Of a stretch of DNA of 39,370 nt, positions 24,820 to 34,250 are shown piece after piece (positions within the stretch are counted from its first letter, which is position 1; the number at the start of each line of letters is the position of its first letter). The notes below the pieces were generated by a model. That model had not been told where the DNA came from. It made no database searches and was given only the letters and a program-made list of their open reading frames with translations. The position numbers and the translations under genes are program-made. The stretch comes from Candidatus Yanofskybacteria bacterium RIFCSPLOWO2_01_FULL_42_49. GTDB lineage: Bacteria; Patescibacteriota; Minisyncoccia; 2-02-FULL-40-12; GWA2-44-9. The stretch lies in contig MGKI01000010.1 in the NCBI GenBank assembly GCA_001795615.1, positions 1-39,370 of the forward strand, written 5' to 3'.

Positions 24820-24891
24820 CTAACTAGTGCCTAGCGACTAGTGCTTAGCGACTAGTTTTTTACTAGTGGCTAGTGGCTAGTGGCTAGTTAC
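24820..24891 (-). promoter_or_regulatory. CTAG-heptamer leader element upstream of the RRM gene
   Basis: On the minus strand ~90% identical to 36012-36084, same orientation, ends 2 nt before the ATG. Confidence 0.7.
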
Positions 24892-24985
24892 TGTCTTTAA
24901 TTTAGTAGGACCGACCTCTCGCCAAGTCCCTACTAAGTAAATAGAGGAAACTACCGACAGAGAAACCTACAGTAGCCTAAGTATA

Positions 24986-25981
24986 TCATAGTACAGCCCT
25001 TTTTACAAGCCTTCTCTCTATAACCTGACTTCCGATAACAGCAATGACTACCAGTATCAAATAAATACCGAGAAGCTCTTGGAATGAAAAGGATAGTCTG
25101 CGGAGCGAACCCAGTATAAAAGCCGAGTACCAGGAAACGCTGGAAATGGCGCCGAGAGCAAAAGCCAGTTTTCTAAGCCTGTGCAACTCGCCTGATTCAT
25201 GATGATGCGATTCGCCAAAAGAAATATGCACCAATTTAGGCGATATTAATAAATTAAGAAATGCCCCGTTGATAATTATAACTCCCACAACGATCATTTT
25301 CACCAGAAATTTAGAAGAAATCAGAAGTCGCTCTGACGCCGGCAGATACAACCCGATACCGGTAAGTACAATCAGCGCCAAGGTAAACCAAATTACCTGA
25401 GACAAAGTTCTAAGAATTTCCGATTCCGACTCTGAAATTTTAAAATCTTTAAGAAATTTGAAAAAGAAAACATCAGTAATCGTCGCTCCACCAAGACCAA
25501 TGGCTGCGGCGATAAGATGCAGGGTCAAAATTGCCGTCCGATATTCTCCTACAAGTGCGGCAAAGTTATGCGGTGAGGCAAAAACCGCCAATCCGAATAT
25601 GCCGGTACAAAAGCCCGCCGAAATAAGACACCAGGTACACCATTGCTTTAGCGCAAAAGCCTGAATAAAAGTAAGGTAAAGAGAAAATAAAAAAGCAACG
25701 ATTGTTAGAGAAAAAACACCAAATACCAAAATCTGGGGCATCTCCACGGGAAGGGCCATAAAAATGCCATAGGTTAAAACCACAATTAAATAATACGCTA
25801 TCCCCAAAAGTTCAACCGGAACCCCGAAAAATTTTGAGTAATCACTGAAAATGACCGTCTCGCAGTTAGATTTTAACGGACAAATAAGAGCTTCTTTATA
25901 AACCTTCTTGTGCCTTATATAAGCGGCGAGTAAAAAACCGCTAAAGGCGATGAAGATGATTATTGTGGAAGAAGTAATCAT
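24986..25981 (-). CDS. VKOR-family protein with an extra C-terminal multi-TM domain
   Basis: VKOR signature (CPLKSNCETVIFSDYSKFFGVPVELLGIAYY...KQWCTWCLISA) followed by ~190 aa of TM helices with a HHHESGELHR loop. Confidence 0.8.
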   Translation of the reverse strand: MITSSTIIIFIAFSGFLLAAYIRHKKVYKEALICPLKSNCETVIFSDYSKFFGVPVELLGIAYYLIVVLTYGIFMALPVEMPQILVFGVFSLTIVAFLFSLYLTFIQAFALKQWCTWCLISAGFCTGIFGLAVFASPHNFAALVGEYRTAILTLHLIAAAIGLGGATITDVFFFKFLKDFKISESESEILRTLSQVIWFTLALIVLTGIGLYLPASERLLISSKFLVKMIVVGVIIINGAFLNLLISPKLVHISFGESHHHESGELHRLRKLAFALGAISSVSWYSAFILGSLRRLSFSFQELLGIYLILVVIAVIGSQVIERRLVKRAVL

Positions 25982-26167
25982 AAAATCTCTAAACTCTAAT
26001 TTCTAATCCCTAATCTCTAAACAAATCCAATCCGCCAATCGGCGAACCAAATCTCCAAACAACCCTTCGGGCATGTCCCGCCACGGCGGGACGGTTTAAA
26101 AATTTTGAATTTTGAATTTTAATATTTGAGATTATTTAGAGATTATGGTTTAGGATTTAGAGATTAT
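25982..26167. repeat. Heptamer inverted-repeat element with internal GTCCCGCCACGGCGGGAC palindrome
   Basis: Left arm CTCTAAACTCTAATTTCTAATCCCTAATCTCTAAACAAATCC; right arm GAATTTTAATATTTGAGATTATTTAGAGATTATGGTTTAGGATTTAGAGATT. Confidence 0.8.
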
Positions 26168-26637
26168 TCAACCGTGATAGTTCCCGTATGATTCGATTGG
26201 AGATGATTATGGTATTTCCAAGTCCCCCGCTCGTCGAATTTGAATTCCCACGACTCACCGGCTCCATAACCCTTGCAAGCGTCAAAAATACCGGCTTGAA
26301 GCGAAGTTCCGCATTTAGCAACATCCGAGTCGGGATAAATTTTGTGGGTCGGATGCATCGCGGAAGCAATCCACATTAAAGATGACCCTTTATTCTTCCA
26401 TGCAACCGTCTGGCCTTTTTGAATTGTCGGGGTAGATGGAGAATATCCCACATTGGTATAAGTCACGATACCAGCGGGCATAATCAAGCCATCATCTCCA
26501 TACGGAAGACCTTTTTCTCCAGTCGGGCTCTGCGCAGGCACAGGTAGTCCGATAAACCTTCTATTATTCTTCGAAAAGAGAAACACAACAACACCAACTA
26601 CAACTATTGCCAAAACAATAAATAATAATTTTTTCAT
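26164..26637 (-). CDS. Cupredoxin/plastocyanin-like secreted protein
   Basis: SPSTPTIQKGQTVAWKNKGSSLMWIASAMHPTHKIYP...CKGYGAGESWEFKFDERGTWKYHNHLQSNHTGTITV. Confidence 0.85.
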   Translation of the reverse strand: MKKLLFIVLAIVVVGVVVFLFSKNNRRFIGLPVPAQSPTGEKGLPYGDDGLIMPAGIVTYTNVGYSPSTPTIQKGQTVAWKNKGSSLMWIASAMHPTHKIYPDSDVAKCGTSLQAGIFDACKGYGAGESWEFKFDERGTWKYHNHLQSNHTGTITVE

Positions 26638-26639
26638 GG

Positions 26640-27371
26640 TTATTTATTTAACTCTGCTTCAATTATAGATTGAAAGACGGAGAAAGGCGCAGCTCCGACT
26701 GAACGGCCGTCGCTCGTGGCAACAAGCCGGCCATTTATAAATGTCGCCGGAGTGCCGTTGACTCCATAGCTGGAACCGTCCGATACATCTTTGGCAACTT
26801 CTCCTGCGTATTTTTCACTATCCAGACACTGGCTGAATTCATCAACATTTAAACCCAAGGTCCCCGCAAACTTCTTTAGGTTGGCATTACTGAATGCACC
26901 TTGATTTTCACCGTTTTGATTTTTAAAAAGATAATCATGGTACTCCCAATACTTATTTTGGTCATTGGCGCAATTAGCCGCTTGAGCCGCCCAGTTAGAC
27001 TCAAGACCGAGAAAAGCGTAATCACGATACACAAACTTTACTTTTCCGGCTTTAATATAATCTTTCAATTGAGGTTCGACTGTTTCAAAATATCGTCTGC
27101 AGAATGGGCACTGATAGTCGCTAAATTCTATCACCGTAACCGGCGCTTTTTTATCCCCTAAAAAGGGGTCGTCGTCGACGGATGCTTCCTGTTGACCGCC
27201 TAAAATCTCCCCAATCTTAGCTGTATTATTGGGCCCGCCGCTGGAATACATGACTGCGACGCTAATCATGATACCGGCAATAATGATGGCACCGGGCAGT
27301 ATGAGTTTGGCCCAATCAAAACCGGCAGATTCTTTTTGGACCTCCTGCGTGTTGTTTTGTAGTTCTTCCAT
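26640..27371 (-). CDS. DsbA-family thiol:disulfide oxidoreductase
   Basis: N-terminal TM; VIEFSDYQCPFCRRYFETVEPQLKDYI; GVNGTPATFINGRLV. Confidence 0.93.
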   Translation of the reverse strand: MEELQNNTQEVQKESAGFDWAKLILPGAIIIAGIMISVAVMYSSGGPNNTAKIGEILGGQQEASVDDDPFLGDKKAPVTVIEFSDYQCPFCRRYFETVEPQLKDYIKAGKVKFVYRDYAFLGLESNWAAQAANCANDQNKYWEYHDYLFKNQNGENQGAFSNANLKKFAGTLGLNVDEFSQCLDSEKYAGEVAKDVSDGSSYGVNGTPATFINGRLVATSDGRSVGAAPFSVFQSIIEAELNK

Positions 27372-27387
27372 TAGACTTTAATGATTA

Positions 27388-28182
27388 TTATATCAAAAAT
27401 AATAAAAACACAACAGCCAAAATTATCCTATAAACCCCGAACGACACAAATGTGTGCCTTTGGATAAAAGACAAGAGAAGCTTGATGGCCAGCACGGCCG
27501 TGGTAAATGAAATGAAAAAACCGACCGCAAGAATGCCAAACTGATCGTACGAAAACAATGAAGCGTTCTTGAGCAGATCTAAGCCCGTAGCCCCTGCCAT
27601 TGTGGGAAGAGCAAGAAGAAAAGAAAATTCAACTATCGTTTTCCGGGGTATGCCGAGCCATAACCCGCCTAATATCGTAGCGCCGGCACGCGAAACTCCG
27701 GGAATAACAGCCAGCGCCTGAAACAGACCGATAAAAAAACAGTGGCGGTATGAAAGCAACAAAGAGTTTTGCGCATTAATTTTAAGAGCCGTTTTGGAAT
27801 ACCAAAATTCAAAAACAATAAGAACAACGCCCCCTAAAAGAAGCGACCATAACACCGTTGCCGCGCTCTCCAAAAGAATGTTTTTTATAAAACCATAGAG
27901 CAAAAACCCGATTACGGCCGTGGGAATGAAAGCAACAACCACTCTTTTAACCACTTCAAAATTAAGAAAAAATCTTTTGAAGTATAAAACCACGACGGAC
28001 AAGATTGCTCCCAGCTGTATCGCTATCTCAAAACTTTTCAGAAAATCGCTCTGTTCCAGTTTCAATAAATGCGAAGATAAGACAAGATGGCCCGTTGAAG
28101 AAATAGGCAAAAACTCCGTGAAACCTTCGATAATGCCTAAAATAATCGAGTTAAGAAAAGTCATCTGCGCGACTTCCACCAA
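27388..28182 (-). CDS. uppP: Undecaprenyl-diphosphatase (BacA/UppP)
   Basis: SIILGIIEGFTEFLPISSTGHLVLSSHLL; AVIPGVSRAGATILGGLWLGI. Confidence 0.96.
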   Translation of the reverse strand: MVEVAQMTFLNSIILGIIEGFTEFLPISSTGHLVLSSHLLKLEQSDFLKSFEIAIQLGAILSVVVLYFKRFFLNFEVVKRVVVAFIPTAVIGFLLYGFIKNILLESAATVLWSLLLGGVVLIVFEFWYSKTALKINAQNSLLLSYRHCFFIGLFQALAVIPGVSRAGATILGGLWLGIPRKTIVEFSFLLALPTMAGATGLDLLKNASLFSYDQFGILAVGFFISFTTAVLAIKLLLSFIQRHTFVSFGVYRIILAVVFLLFLI

Positions 28183-28592
28183 CCGTCAAATCCCCAATAT
28201 TCCCCTGCTTTAATGACTACAAAACAAAGAAGAACAGCTATAAAAATAATATGATCGTCAACCAGATATGAATTGGCGCCCACCTTGGGGAAATCAAGAA
28301 CCGGGAAATAGTACAACAACATGAGCAAGGCCCCCAGATATCCTGAGTATTTTACCAAGGCCCCAACTATCAACGAGACGCCCAAAAGAGTCAGCCCCCA
28401 CTCATTTACAAAATTAGTAAACGGTAAAATTTCCGGCTGTAAAAACCAGTTATAAAGTCCGGCAAAAGTCTTTGCGTTTCCCAAATATCCCGCGGCTGAC
28501 CAGTTAGGATTAAGAACTTTTGTAATTCCGGCATAAAAGAACATCCAGCCCATTAAAACACGAGTAAGAAAAAGTATTAATTTTGAATTCAT
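28161..28592 (-). CDS. DoxX-family membrane protein
   Basis: LTRVLMGWMFFYAGITKVLNP...; four TM helices. Confidence 0.85.
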   Translation of the reverse strand: MNSKLILFLTRVLMGWMFFYAGITKVLNPNWSAAGYLGNAKTFAGLYNWFLQPEILPFTNFVNEWGLTLLGVSLIVGALVKYSGYLGALLMLLYYFPVLDFPKVGANSYLVDDHIIFIAVLLCFVVIKAGEYWGFDGWWKSRR

Positions 28593-28674
28593 AGATTTAA
28601 ATTAAAGATAAGTTAAATAGATTATGTATAAAGTCTAGATCGACCAGCTGAAACTTTACTGATATAATCATACC

Positions 28675-28752
28675 ATGGTTAAAAATTTGCCACAAATTTT
28701 ATTATATCTTACTACCATCATCATTATGGTTAGCCTATCTGTCTTTAATTAA
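28675..28752 (+). CDS. Putative 25-aa hydrophobic microprotein
   Basis: MVKNLPQILLYLTTIIIMVSLSVFN*; TATAAT a few nt upstream of the ATG suggests a leaderless transcript. Confidence 0.3.
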   Translation: MVKNLPQILLYLTTIIIMVSLSVFN

Positions 28753-28826
28753 GAACAATTTTCGTTTATAATTGAGACAACCTCCTTGTTCCCATTGGCA
28801 CCGCAATTATTCTTTCAATACTTTTG

Positions 28827-28870
28827 TAATTAAAAAACAGTCCGATTTAAATCGGACTGTTTTTTAATTA
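28827..28870. terminator. 44-nt perfect palindromic bidirectional terminator
   Basis: TAATTAAAAAACAGTCCGATTTAAATCGGACTGTTTTTTAATTA. Confidence 0.9.
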
Positions 28871-29272
28871 CCTGAACCATTCCCTAAACGATCTCGGCCA
28901 GCCTATAAGCAACAGCAAAGCCAATGGCGCGCTCCAGTTGGCCCATCTCTCTACAAAATCCCAAACCGGCATGCCGACTAGCGGGCGCAAAAGCGCTGTC
29001 CAAAAGCCCCACAATACCATCCACAAAAGCGCGATACGAACCGGCTTCACCAGTACAAGGGCAGCAAGAAACACATCCATTGCGCCCACGATCAATAATA
29101 ACTGTGCGGCAAGGCCTGCGTCAGAAATTCCAAAATTGGCAAACCAGCCAATCCACTGCTCTTTCCCCTGAAGCGCAAATACGCCGTGTCCGAGGAATTC
29201 TCCGGCTACGCCGACTCTCAAAATCCATTCTACTTTTTTGTTCATATTATTTTTTAAAATTGATTTATACAT
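28868..29272 (-). CDS. DoxX-like small membrane protein
   Basis: LRVGVAGEFLGHGVFALQGKEQWIGWFANFGISDAGLAAQLLLIVGAMDVFLAALVL. Confidence 0.65.
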   Translation of the reverse strand: MYKSILKNNMNKKVEWILRVGVAGEFLGHGVFALQGKEQWIGWFANFGISDAGLAAQLLLIVGAMDVFLAALVLVKPVRIALLWMVLWGFWTALLRPLVGMPVWDFVERWANWSAPLALLLLIGWPRSFREWFR

Positions 29273-29293
29273 CGACCAATGAGAGCATTGTAA

Positions 29294-31465
29294 TCAAAGC
29301 CTCTTATTTTTTAATAATACCGCATTTAAGGCTACAATTACAGTACTAAACGACATAAGCACGGCGGCTAACGCCGGCTGAAGCAAAATACCCTTGAAAG
29401 CCAGGGCGCCGGCGGCAAGGGGCAACGCAATTACATTGTATCCGGTTGCCCAAAAAAGATTTTGGATCATCTTCGCATAGGTGGCTTTTGATAATTTGAT
29501 AATCTTTACAATGTCGCGCGGATCGTTTTTTACCAGGATAATGCCGGCCGATTCAATAGCGACATTGGTGCCGGCGCCAATCGCTATGCCAAGGTCTGCC
29601 TGGGTAAGCGCCGGCGCATCATTTATGCCATCCCCCACCATTGCCACCTTGTTGCCTTTTTGCTGAAGCACTTTTATTTTTTCCGTCTTGTGTTGAGGTA
29701 AAACTTTTGCAAAATATTCGTCGATTCCCGTTTCTTTGGCCACCCACTGAGCCACTTTTTCGGAATCACCCGTAAGCATCGCCACCCTAACCCCCAGCTC
29801 TTTCAAACCTCTTATCGCTTCCCGCGACTCTTTTCTTATAATATCGGACAATGCGACAGCTCCAGCCAACTCCCGGTCCACAACAACAAAAATAACAGTC
29901 TGCCCTTTGCCGGAGGCATCCGCTGTCCTGTTTCTAAATTCTTCGGAAACAAATAAATTTCTGTCCGCAATAAGCGACTCTCCCCCGACTTCAACATTAA
30001 ATCCGTTGACTACGGCCGATGCGCCCTTGCCGGCTAAACGCCTGAAATCCTTTGCTTCCAGAAATTCAACTTGTCTTTTCTGGGCCTCTTTCACTATTGC
30101 CTTTGAAACAAAATGCTCCGAGTGAACATCAACCGAGGCCGCAAGTTGAAGCAATTTGTTCCCGTCAATTTTAGTCCTGACATTTTCGTTAAGAAAGACG
30201 CCTTCGATTCCGTACTCCCCCTCAGTAAGCGTTCCGGTTTTATCAAAAACAACGATATCTATGTCTCTTGCCAATTCAAGTGCAGAACGCTGTCGTATCA
30301 AAAAACCGTGCCGCGCCGCCAATGATGTCGAAATGGAAGCAACCAATGGTATGGCCAGCCCCAATGCATGCGGACACGCAACGACAAGAACCGCCACCAC
30401 CCTTGCTATCGCAAATGCCGAATTTGAACCGGCATATGTCCAGGCGGCAAAAGTCACTATTCCGCTTATTATCGCAACAATGGTTAGATAATAGGCGGCT
30501 TTATCCGAAAGAAGCTGTAATCGGGATTTGGATGCCTGCGCTTCAGCTACCAAGCGCATTACGCCCGCAAGAAAGGTATGTTCTCCAAGCTCGTTGACTT
30601 TGACTTTCAGGGCGCCATCGCCACCGCTTACTGTCCCGGCAATAACCTTGCTCCCAACGCTTTTTTCCACCGGAGCCGACTCGCCGGTTATCATTGATTC
30701 GTTCATCTCTGCCGCCCCCTCTACAACCACACCGTCAGCTGGAATTTTTGATCCGGGACGAATGAACACAATGTCGCCGATTTTTAACTCCGAAAGAAGG
30801 ATAGTCTCTGTTTTCCCGTTTCTTACCACCTCGGCTCTATCGGGCAACAGTCTCGAAAGTTCCCGAAGCGCTCCTTGAGCTCCCTGGACCGCCTTCATTT
30901 CCATCCAATGGCCCAAAAGCATGATTGTTACCAATGTCGTCAGCTCCCAAAACAGAGTATGACCGCCGCCAACAAAAGTAATCGCAACGCTGTAGCTATA
31001 CGCCACTGAAATTGCAACAGCAATCAGCGTCATCATTCCAGGCAACTTTGCCTTTAACTCTCTCACCGCACTCTGTAAAAATATAAGCCCTCCGTAAAAA
31101 AATACTATTGAACCAAGGATCAAAGGAACATATAAAGAACCGCTAAATTCAGGCGCCCGCCAGCCCAAAAATCTTTCCGGAAGTTCAGAATAAAGCACCA
31201 CCGGAATTGATAAAACCAAACTCACCCAGAATTTCCTGGCAAAGATGTTAACTTTATGCCCCGCATGTTTGTCGTATCCTTGTTTTTGACTATCAGCACC
31301 TGACTTTTGTTTTTGTAGGATAAGATTCATCCCACATTCGGGACACAACCCCGGCCTGTCTTGCTTAACTTCCGGATGCATCGGACAAGAATAAAAAACA
31401 TTGTCCGATTTATTATCGGCTATACTGCTGGCTTTATTTGTTTCGTGGTTATGACAGCAATTCAT
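29294..31465 (-). CDS. copB: Heavy-metal (Cu-type) P1B ATPase, CPH motif (CopB-like)
   Basis: N-terminal heavy-metal-binding YSCPMHPEVKQDRPGLCPECGMNL; TM motif ACPHALGLAIPL; DKTGTLTEG; MVGDGINDAPAL. Confidence 0.93.
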   Translation of the reverse strand: MNCCHNHETNKASSIADNKSDNVFYSCPMHPEVKQDRPGLCPECGMNLILQKQKSGADSQKQGYDKHAGHKVNIFARKFWVSLVLSIPVVLYSELPERFLGWRAPEFSGSLYVPLILGSIVFFYGGLIFLQSAVRELKAKLPGMMTLIAVAISVAYSYSVAITFVGGGHTLFWELTTLVTIMLLGHWMEMKAVQGAQGALRELSRLLPDRAEVVRNGKTETILLSELKIGDIVFIRPGSKIPADGVVVEGAAEMNESMITGESAPVEKSVGSKVIAGTVSGGDGALKVKVNELGEHTFLAGVMRLVAEAQASKSRLQLLSDKAAYYLTIVAIISGIVTFAAWTYAGSNSAFAIARVVAVLVVACPHALGLAIPLVASISTSLAARHGFLIRQRSALELARDIDIVVFDKTGTLTEGEYGIEGVFLNENVRTKIDGNKLLQLAASVDVHSEHFVSKAIVKEAQKRQVEFLEAKDFRRLAGKGASAVVNGFNVEVGGESLIADRNLFVSEEFRNRTADASGKGQTVIFVVVDRELAGAVALSDIIRKESREAIRGLKELGVRVAMLTGDSEKVAQWVAKETGIDEYFAKVLPQHKTEKIKVLQQKGNKVAMVGDGINDAPALTQADLGIAIGAGTNVAIESAGIILVKNDPRDIVKIIKLSKATYAKMIQNLFWATGYNVIALPLAAGALAFKGILLQPALAAVLMSFSTVIVALNAVLLKNKRL

Positions 31466-31498
31466 GTTCTATGTTCTAATTTCTAAGTTCTAATTCTA
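31466..31498. repeat. 33-nt intergenic spacer made almost entirely of TTCTAAN heptamers
   Basis: TTCTATG TTCTAAT TTCTAAG TTCTAAT between the stop of the 293-aa ORF and the copB start. Confidence 0.85.
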
Positions 31499-32380
31499 TC
31501 ACACTCCACAGCTTCCTCCGGCATTTCCGCCGCGTGACTTTAATTCGGACAGAACCTGCTGGTAACCGGCGGAACTTGAAAAATTATACCCTAACAAGTC
31601 CTTGGGTTCGGCTTTTCTCCAATCAAAACCTTTTATTTCAAGGAATTGCGCAATCGCAAGGTAGGTGTCCGGGAACCAATAAGAGTTCACCGCCAACGCA
31701 GCGCGATACATTTCTTCTTCGCTGGCGTCCTGCGAGGCCATCAGCTCCAAAAAACCAAGCATCGCCATGCCGTGGTTGCAGTCAGGAAAGTGGGTCGGAT
31801 TACTGCAGCATGGACGGTAAATATTCTTGCTAACCCGTTCTACAAGTTCTTGCTGTCCTTCAGTAAGAATAATAAGAGAATGGGCGCTGTAATGGTTCAT
31901 GGTACTGCCATCCGCAAGCGTCCAGCCGCCGGTTGAAGCAAACCCTCCCGCTCCGCCGTATTTAGGATCAGACATCGGCCCTTTTTCCAAAATTTCGTTT
32001 TTGTTTCCCAATCCTAAAGCCCACAAAAGATTTAGCAGTGTGCCTGAATTTTCTGGAGTAATTTTTATTTCGCCGTTATTTTTACCATAGAGCAACTTCT
32101 TCATTTCCTCATCAAGCCCCCCGCGATTGGCATATAAAGCTTCGAATCTCTCGTTATTGATAATACCGGCCTCAATCATCCGCACTCCCAAGTCTTCCCA
32201 TTTTATTGGCAGACGCACGCCCCGTGAAGGGACAACTTGCTCCTGCAGATTAGAAAGGCTTCCTGCTTTCATTTTTTCCACATTGAATAACGGCGTAGAA
32301 AATTGAAATGAAAACGCGGCCGCAAAATAGAACAGCCCGGCAGCAACAACCGGCGCTAAAATATATATTTTTTTATCCAT
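31499..32380 (-). CDS. Exported/membrane-anchored hypothetical protein with CC...C...H motif
   Basis: N-terminal TM; RPCCSNPTHFPDCNHGMAMLGFLELMA; C-terminal GGSCGV. Confidence 0.7.
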   Translation of the reverse strand: MDKKIYILAPVVAAGLFYFAAAFSFQFSTPLFNVEKMKAGSLSNLQEQVVPSRGVRLPIKWEDLGVRMIEAGIINNERFEALYANRGGLDEEMKKLLYGKNNGEIKITPENSGTLLNLLWALGLGNKNEILEKGPMSDPKYGGAGGFASTGGWTLADGSTMNHYSAHSLIILTEGQQELVERVSKNIYRPCCSNPTHFPDCNHGMAMLGFLELMASQDASEEEMYRAALAVNSYWFPDTYLAIAQFLEIKGFDWRKAEPKDLLGYNFSSSAGYQQVLSELKSRGGNAGGSCGV

Positions 32381-32393
32381 TTTTTTTGTTAAT

Positions 32394-32858
32394 TTAACAG
32401 CAATCTTTTAATTTTTCTTCTATGTATTTCTTCTTGTCTTCGCCGGCACCGCTAATCTTCCTGTACGGAAATACGAAATATAAATATCCGATCGTAACAA
32501 GAACGACGGCATCTGCCGCAAGCAAGATCCAGCTTATAAAATGAAAGTTGAGATAAGCAAGCGCAAAGCCGGAAAGCGACGAAAACAATTTAAATCGCAA
32601 CGACTTTGCTCCCGTTAAGCCGAATGTTTTTTCGCCTTGGTATCCCGCGCCGACTCCAGTGCCGCCGATCATCGTCGCTAAAATCAGTTTATAAGTTTCG
32701 GGGTTTAAATAACCCGTTAAAATTCCCAAAGCAATAAGCATCCAAGTCATGCTCACTCCCGCGCAAACAGAGCAGATCTTGTACTTAATAACGCCATTCG
32801 CTTTTTCTATAAGCCAGGCGAAAAATAACACGAAGATAAGAGAAAAAATCAGTTCCAT
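32394..32858 (-). CDS. Small multi-TM protein with CSVC and terminal CC
   Basis: KYKICSVCAGVSMTWMLIALGIL...EKLKDCC*. Confidence 0.7.
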   Translation of the reverse strand: MELIFSLIFVLFFAWLIEKANGVIKYKICSVCAGVSMTWMLIALGILTGYLNPETYKLILATMIGGTGVGAGYQGEKTFGLTGAKSLRFKLFSSLSGFALAYLNFHFISWILLAADAVVLVTIGYLYFVFPYRKISGAGEDKKKYIEEKLKDCC

Positions 32859-32862
32859 GCCA

Positions 32863-33648
32863 TTAAAGTAAGAAGATTAGCGCTCCAAGCAATATCATCG
32901 CAACACCTGCCGCAAAACGCATGTCTTTCCGTTCCGATCTTTGCCATGTCTGTACTTTCTCCAAAAGCGCCTTGTCGCTGGCAATAAATAGAATCACGGC
33001 CAGAGGCAGAATAAAAATCAGGTTATACAACATCAGATAAGACAGCCCCCGAAGATAAGTTGCCTGGTCGTGCAAAAGTCCGATAACCATTAAGTATGGC
33101 CCACCCGTGCAGGGAAATTCGCAAAGACCGACAAAAGCACCGAGAAGAAAAGCCATGCCCATCGAGCCTCTTTCCATTAACTCCGCCATTTTACTGTGCG
33201 CAATATGTGGCACTTTTAGTTTCAATGGAAATGAGGGGAAAAATTCGTTAATCAGATTTATCCCGCCGAGAATTACTAGAAGAAACGCTCCGGCTTTCGC
33301 CATAAAGTTAGGCGTGTTGAAGAAATGCAGCGCCTGAAGAACACCTAACCCGATGAGAATGTAAACAACAAAAATCCCGAAAATGTACGAACCTCCTATT
33401 TTCATAACGCCGGAACGCAATTTTCCGATGCTAAAGAGAAACGCAATCGTAACCAGCAGAATAGAGAAAGCGCAGGGATTGATGCTGTCTATCAGCGCCG
33501 CAACAGCCACAAGAGGCAATAACCACTTGCCGCTGTCGCTTAACTTCCATAGCGTCTCAGCACCAAGGCCTCCCGCTAATCGGAAGAAAATTACAAAACT
33601 AAAAACGACTCCGACGACAAATAATAAGGCAATTAATTTTTTAGTCAT
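32863..33648 (-). CDS. CcdA/DsbD transmembrane-domain-like thiol electron carrier
   Basis: ALIDSINPCAFSILLVTIAFLFSIG...GLCEFPCTGGPYLMVIGLL. Confidence 0.88.
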   Translation of the reverse strand: MTKKLIALLFVVGVVFSFVIFFRLAGGLGAETLWKLSDSGKWLLPLVAVAALIDSINPCAFSILLVTIAFLFSIGKLRSGVMKIGGSYIFGIFVVYILIGLGVLQALHFFNTPNFMAKAGAFLLVILGGINLINEFFPSFPLKLKVPHIAHSKMAELMERGSMGMAFLLGAFVGLCEFPCTGGPYLMVIGLLHDQATYLRGLSYLMLYNLIFILPLAVILFIASDKALLEKVQTWQRSERKDMRFAAGVAMILLGALIFLL

Positions 33649-34166
33649 TATGGTTGAACCACTGCTTTAAATTCTAACTCGATGGGCTTGTCTTTGTCTT
33701 TATAAACCAGATAAACCATCCGATCAATCGGTCCGACCCCGGCCGGCCCGTGAGCCGCCGGATCAAAAGCCACTTCGATTATCGCTTCCTCGCCAGCGCC
33801 TATGGCGCCGTTAATTTTAGGAACAAAACCATGTCCGGGCATACCAAATGGACCCAGCTTCGTGTCCCCTTTCTTAAAAGTGGCCTCGGTGCACATGCAT
33901 GAAGTATAAATTTGACTGATTACCGCTTCAGTGGTGCCAATGTTTTTAACCTTAAACTCGTGAGCTACAACGCCAGCCGCCATTGATATATCTCCGAAGT
34001 CAAAAAATGATTCGTCAACCACCAAATTAACGGCAGCCGACTGATCAACGCTGGCAGATTGGTTATCAACGGAAGAATTTTTCTCTGGTCTGGCAATCAA
34101 GAACAATATCCCTATCGCCGCTGAAAAAAGAACCAAGAAATAGATAATTGATTTTAATTTATTCAT
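33648..34166 (-). CDS. DUF1573-domain lipoprotein/anchored protein
   Basis: FDFGDISMAAGVVAHEFKVKNIGTTEAVISQIYTSCMCTEATF. Confidence 0.8.
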   Translation of the reverse strand: MNKLKSIIYFLVLFSAAIGILFLIARPEKNSSVDNQSASVDQSAAVNLVVDESFFDFGDISMAAGVVAHEFKVKNIGTTEAVISQIYTSCMCTEATFKKGDTKLGPFGMPGHGFVPKINGAIGAGEEAIIEVAFDPAAHGPAGVGPIDRMVYLVYKDKDKPIELEFKAVVQP

Positions 34167-34250
34167 AATTTTAATTTAATATAAAACCGCCTCTTAATCA
34201 GACACCTCGTGAAAGTCAACCGAAAAACAGACGATTAATTCACAAGAGGC

